DNA from: JAZRUY01 sp045598845
Lineage (GTDB): Bacteria; Verrucomicrobiota; Lentisphaeria; Victivallales; Victivallaceae
NCBI GenBank assembly: GCA_045598845.1
Contig: JAZRUY010000194.1
Coordinates: 1 to 8,317, forward strand
DNA length: 8,317 nt
Reading direction: 5' to 3'
Part shown: positions 6,189 through 8,317 of the stretch, in pieces
Position numbering within the stretch: the stretch's first letter is position 1
Layout: each line of letters starts with the position of its first letter
The notes under the pieces: generated by a model
Database searches by the model: none
What the model was told of the DNA's origin: nothing
What the model saw: only the letters and a program-made list of their open reading frames with translations
Program-made: the position numbers and the translations under genes

Positions 6189-7403
6189 ATGACAAAAAAA
6201 ATCCTTGCATTCATCCTGCTGGGCGCGGCGCTGGCATGCGCGGCGGAAGGCCCGGTAACCGAGCCGGTATGCACCACGGATGAAAACGGAAACGCGGTAT
6301 GCCGCCTGCCCGGAGATATGGCTTTGCCGCCGAGCGGAGCGGAAGCGGGAGAAAGCATAACCGCCGGATTCCGCGAGGTAAAGGTGCTGCAGGGATTGCG
6401 GAGCGAGGCGGAATTCCTGGATTTCCTGTCCGGAGGGGACGGAAAGGAAGAAACGGCTCCGGACCGTCCGGTATGGCTGTGGCTGCTCGCCGCGCTGGCG
6501 GCGGGGGCGGCGCTCAATCTCACACCGTGCTCGCTGCCGATGCTGCCGGTGACACTGACGATAATCGGAGCCGGACGGGCGGCGGTTTGCCGCCGCACCG
6601 GTCTGCTGCGGGGGCTGGCCTATGCCGCCGGACAGACCGCCGCCTACGGTACCGCCGGCTGTATAACCGCATTTGCGGGAGCGAAGTTCGGAACGCTGAA
6701 TTCCAGCCCGGCGTTCAATTTCGCCATGGCGGCGGTATTTCTGCTGCTGGCGCTCGGCATGGCGGGTTTCATCGATATCGGACTGGAGCGTTTCCGGCGC
6801 AATCCATCCGCCGGGCTGGCGACCGCCGGTTACGCGGCGACCGCGGGTTACGGCGCCGTCACCGCGCTGCTGGCCGGAGCCTGCGTGGCGCCGGCGGTGC
6901 TCGGCATGCTGACGGTAGCCGCCGAATTGTACGCGGATGGAGTTTACTCCGCAATTCTGCTGCCGTTCGCACTGGGGGCGGGAATGGGGATACCCGCGGC
7001 GCTGGCGGGAGCAGGATTGGCGGCGCTGCCGAAACCGGGGCGGTTCATGGAGGCGGTAAAATACGCGTTCGCGGTAATCCTGCTGATTTTCGCGGCGCGC
7101 TATCTGATAACCGGAAGCGGTTTAATCCGCAGCCGCGGCCGGGCGGCATCGGAAGCGGCGGCGCTGAAAACCGCGCTGGCGGAGTCCGGCGACAAGCCGG
7201 TGCTGGTGGAATTCACCGCCTCGTGGTGCGGCAACTGCGCGGCGATGCGGAAAATCATGAGAAAACCGGCGGTGCGGCGGGAACTGGAAAAATTCACAAC
7301 AGTGGAATTCCGGGCAGAGGATATAACCGCTCCGGACACGGCGGCGGTGCTGAACGAACTGAATATCAGCGGTCTGCCGGCGTTCGCCGTCCTGCGCCGG
7401 TAA
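6189..7403 (+). CDS. CcdA/DsbD-like thiol:disulfide interchange membrane protein with shortened thioredoxin domain
   Basis: The 404-residue protein probably carries electrons from cytoplasmic thioredoxin across the inner membrane to periplasmic disulfides. Residues 1-18 look like a Sec signal peptide, with cleavage near ACA-AEG. Residues 19-94 form a short exported segment with a Cys pair (C28, C38), much smaller than the roughly 120-residue Ig-like N-domain of E. coli DsbD. About six hydrophobic helices follow (roughly 95-306), as in CcdA rather than the eight of DsbD. C114 in NLTPCSLPMLP and C232 in AGACVAPAVLG are the expected redox pair. A periplasmic thioredoxin-like domain follows with WCGNC (346-350) and the cis-proline region SGLPAF (394-399). 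It ends five residues later, without the final strand and helix usual for a thioredoxin fold. GGAGG at 6178-6182 selects the ATG at 6189 over an upstream TTG at 6120. Its partner proteins are not in the window. Confidence 0.85.
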   Translation: MTKKILAFILLGAALACAAEGPVTEPVCTTDENGNAVCRLPGDMALPPSGAEAGESITAGFREVKVLQGLRSEAEFLDFLSGGDGKEETAPDRPVWLWLLAALAAGAALNLTPCSLPMLPVTLTIIGAGRAAVCRRTGLLRGLAYAAGQTAAYGTAGCITAFAGAKFGTLNSSPAFNFAMAAVFLLLALGMAGFIDIGLERFRRNPSAGLATAGYAATAGYGAVTALLAGACVAPAVLGMLTVAAELYADGVYSAILLPFALGAGMGIPAALAGAGLAALPKPGRFMEAVKYAFAVILLIFAARYLITGSGLIRSRGRAASEAAALKTALAESGDKPVLVEFTASWCGNCAAMRKIMRKPAVRRELEKFTTVEFRAEDITAPDTAAVLNELNISGLPAFAVLRR

Positions 7404-7414
7404 AAAAACTCAAA

Positions 7415-8014
7415 TCAGAATTCATCGTCAAGCACCGACATCTCGTCTTCCACGAATTCCAGCGCCTTGCGGAAGGCGGCGGCACGGTGGCTGATGCGGT
7501 TCTTGACCTCTTCCGGCAATTCACCGAAAGTACGGTCATAGCCGTCCGGAATGAACAGCGGGTCATAGCCGAAACCGCCGTTGCCGCGCGGCGCATCGGC
7601 GATCACCCCCCTGACCTCGCCTTCGAAAGTCTCCACCACTTCGCCGTTGACCGCGATGGCGATTGCGCAGACAAAACGGGCGCTGCGGTCGGAGACGCCT
7701 TTCAGCTCGCCGAGCAACTTGGCGATGCGCTCCGCATCCGTAGGGGCATACCGGGAGGAAAAAATCCCCGGACGGCCGCCCAAAGCGGCAACTTCCAAAC
7801 CGGAATCATCGGCGAAAGCCGGCACATCGCAGTAACGGCAGGCGGTCAGAGCCTTGATGCCGGCGTTTTCGGCAAAGGTGGAGCCGGTTTCCTCCGCGCC
7901 GGGAAAATTCGGATAATCGCGAAGGGATTTGAGTTCGACATTCTGACCCGCCATGAGTTTGCGGTATTCTTCGACTTTGTGCATATTGCCGGTTGCGACG
8001 ACGATGTAGGCCAT
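7415..8014 (-). CDS. rdgB: XTP/dITP pyrophosphatase (RdgB/HAM1 family)
   Basis: This enzyme hydrolyses non-canonical purine triphosphates (dITP, XTP, ITP) to monophosphate and pyrophosphate, keeping deaminated bases out of nucleic acids. The 199 residues fit the family. Motifs are ATGNMHKVEEY (7-17), ETGSTFAENAGIKA (42-55), FADDSGLEVAALGGRPGIFSSRYA (67-90) with acidic residues D69-D70, GNGGFGYDPLF (144-154), FGELPEEVKN (163-172) and the C-terminal SHRAAAF (175-181). The start is supported by the conserved N-terminal IVVATGN and by an AGGGG sequence about 8 bases upstream. It converges on the DsbD-like gene with 11 bases between stops and is divergent from tilS, sharing an AT-rich promoter core with it. 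Confidence 0.96.
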   Translation of the reverse strand: MAYIVVATGNMHKVEEYRKLMAGQNVELKSLRDYPNFPGAEETGSTFAENAGIKALTACRYCDVPAFADDSGLEVAALGGRPGIFSSRYAPTDAERIAKLLGELKGVSDRSARFVCAIAIAVNGEVVETFEGEVRGVIADAPRGNGGFGYDPLFIPDGYDRTFGELPEEVKNRISHRAAAFRKALEFVEDEMSVLDDEF

Positions 8015-8032
8015 GAAATTCCCCTGTGGTTC

Positions 8033-8061
8033 TTGCGCTGAATTTTCCGCGGTTTTATATT
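8033..8061 (+). promoter_or_regulatory. Candidate tilS promoter
   Basis: TTGCGC (8033-8038) and TATATT (8056-8061) are separated by exactly 17 bases, the same arrangement as TTGCGG-17-TATATT before the HD-domain gene. The predicted start near 8068 leaves a leader of about 23 bases that contains the ribosome site AAGAGGAG (8073-8080). The -10 overlaps the candidate rdgB -10 on the opposite strand. An exact TATAAT also occurs at 8061-8066, but no good -35 hexamer sits at suitable spacing before it. Confidence 0.55.
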
Positions 8062-8088
8062 ATAATCCGCAGAAGAGGAGATTTTCAA
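8059..8088 (-). promoter_or_regulatory. Candidate rdgB promoter, interlocked with the tilS promoter
   Basis: On the minus strand TTGAAA (8088-8083) is followed after 18 bases by a perfect TATAAT (8064-8059). The start would be near 8052, giving a leader of about 37 bases to the rdgB ATG at 8014. Its -10 shares three bases with the tilS -10, and each -35 lies in the other transcript's leader or start region, so the two could not be bound by polymerase at the same time. Confidence 0.5.
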
Positions 8089-8090
8089 CC

Positions 8091-8317
8091 GTGGATATCG
8101 AAAAATGCGCCGGACTTTTCGCCCGTTTGGCGGGATGTTCGGTCTTATCCGGATTTTCCGGCGGCGCGGACAGCACCGCGGCATTGCTGCTGGCGGAGCA
8201 TTTCCGGGCGCGGTTCGGCTACCGCCTGACCGCGGTGCATTTCGACCACGGGCTGCGCGGCGGCGAATCATCGGCCGAAGCGGAAGCCGCGGAGCGGTTC
8301 TGCCGGGAACGGAATAT
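8091..8317 (+). CDS. tilS: tRNA(Ile)-lysidine synthetase, N-terminal fragment (cut by window edge)
   Basis: TilS uses ATP to attach lysine to C34 of the CAU-anticodon tRNA-Ile, changing both its codon reading and its charging identity; it is usually essential. Seventy-five residues are visible. The PP-loop ATP-binding motif SGGADS (23-28) lies after a short N-terminal helix, and AVHFDHGLRGGES (48-60) matches the second TilS signature, usually H-x-x-H-x-LR followed by a Ser/Asp-rich turn. The GTG start is chosen because AAGAGGAG ends ten bases upstream and the encoded N-terminus has the right distance to the PP-loop. No ATG in frame fits before the PP-loop. The frame is still open at the right edge. 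Other PP-loop ATPases such as TtcA are less likely given the second motif. Confidence 0.92.
   Translation, partial: MDIEKCAGLFARLAGCSVLSGFSGGADSTAALLLAEHFRARFGYRLTAVHFDHGLRGGESSAEAEAAERFCRERN

Noticed and set aside
7377..7410. Possible intrinsic terminator at the end of the DsbD-like gene (CCGGCG / CGCCGG inverted repeat followed by an A-run)
   Set aside because: On the plus strand the run is A, not T. On the minus strand the T-run comes before the stem rather than after it. Neither fits an intrinsic terminator.
6299..8041. A 580-codon plus-strand frame spanning the DsbD-like gene and the antisense of rdgB
   Set aside because: It runs in a second frame through one real gene and antisense to another. 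Its Gly/Arg-rich translation has no recognisable domain, and it would have to cover two well-supported genes.
1..8317. tRNA or rRNA genes, CRISPR repeats, insertion sequences, transposases or phage-like genes
   Set aside because: No cloverleaf-like segment, spaced direct repeats, terminal inverted repeats or transposase motifs were seen by eye. Nearly all the sequence is accounted for by housekeeping genes.

Overview
The window is an ordinary-looking chromosomal housekeeping stretch from a GC-rich Gram-negative bacterium. It holds eight genes, two of them cut by the window edges. An LpxK homologue implies lipid A and therefore an outer membrane. The LpxK N-terminal extension, the Asn-variant galactokinase signature and the DMT transporter style recall members of the Planctomycetota-Verrucomicrobiota-Lentisphaerota group, perhaps a Victivallis-like lentisphaerote. 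That placement is an impression from memory of protein style, not a computed result.

Layout, left to right. (1) A minus-strand cluster reads right to left: lpxK (lipid A 4'-kinase), then after a 127-base gap with its own promoter-like block galK (galactokinase), trpS (tryptophanyl-tRNA synthetase; 23-base gap), and the start of an EamA/DMT-type transporter (9-base gap, cut by the left edge). (2) A 163-base divergent region separates lpxK from a plus-strand HD-domain phosphohydrolase gene. (3) That gene runs tail-to-tail into a minus-strand pepD-type M20 dipeptidase and overlaps it by 46 bases. (4) A 152-base divergent region separates pepD from a plus-strand CcdA/DsbD-like membrane thiol reductant carrier with a C-terminal thioredoxin domain that ends early. 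(5) That gene converges, with 11 bases between stops, on minus-strand rdgB (XTP/dITP pyrophosphatase). (6) rdgB is divergent from tilS (tRNA-Ile lysidine synthetase), which starts with GTG and runs off the right edge.

The genes do not form one pathway. They cover envelope synthesis (lpxK), sugar entry (galK), translation (trpS, tilS), nucleotide-pool cleaning (rdgB), dipeptide breakdown (pepD) and periplasmic disulfide chemistry (DsbD-like). No gap reaches 300 bases; the longest are 2373-2499, 3679-3841 and 6037-6188, and each carries promoter-like AT-rich blocks.

I found no mobile element, CRISPR array, rRNA, tRNA or defence-like system. The most notable points are the overlapping divergent promoters between rdgB and tilS, GC-rich inverted repeats sitting on promoter cores, the shortened thioredoxin domain, and an Asn in place of the usual Glu in the galactokinase sugar-binding signature. 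I see no convincing evidence of an undescribed system here.
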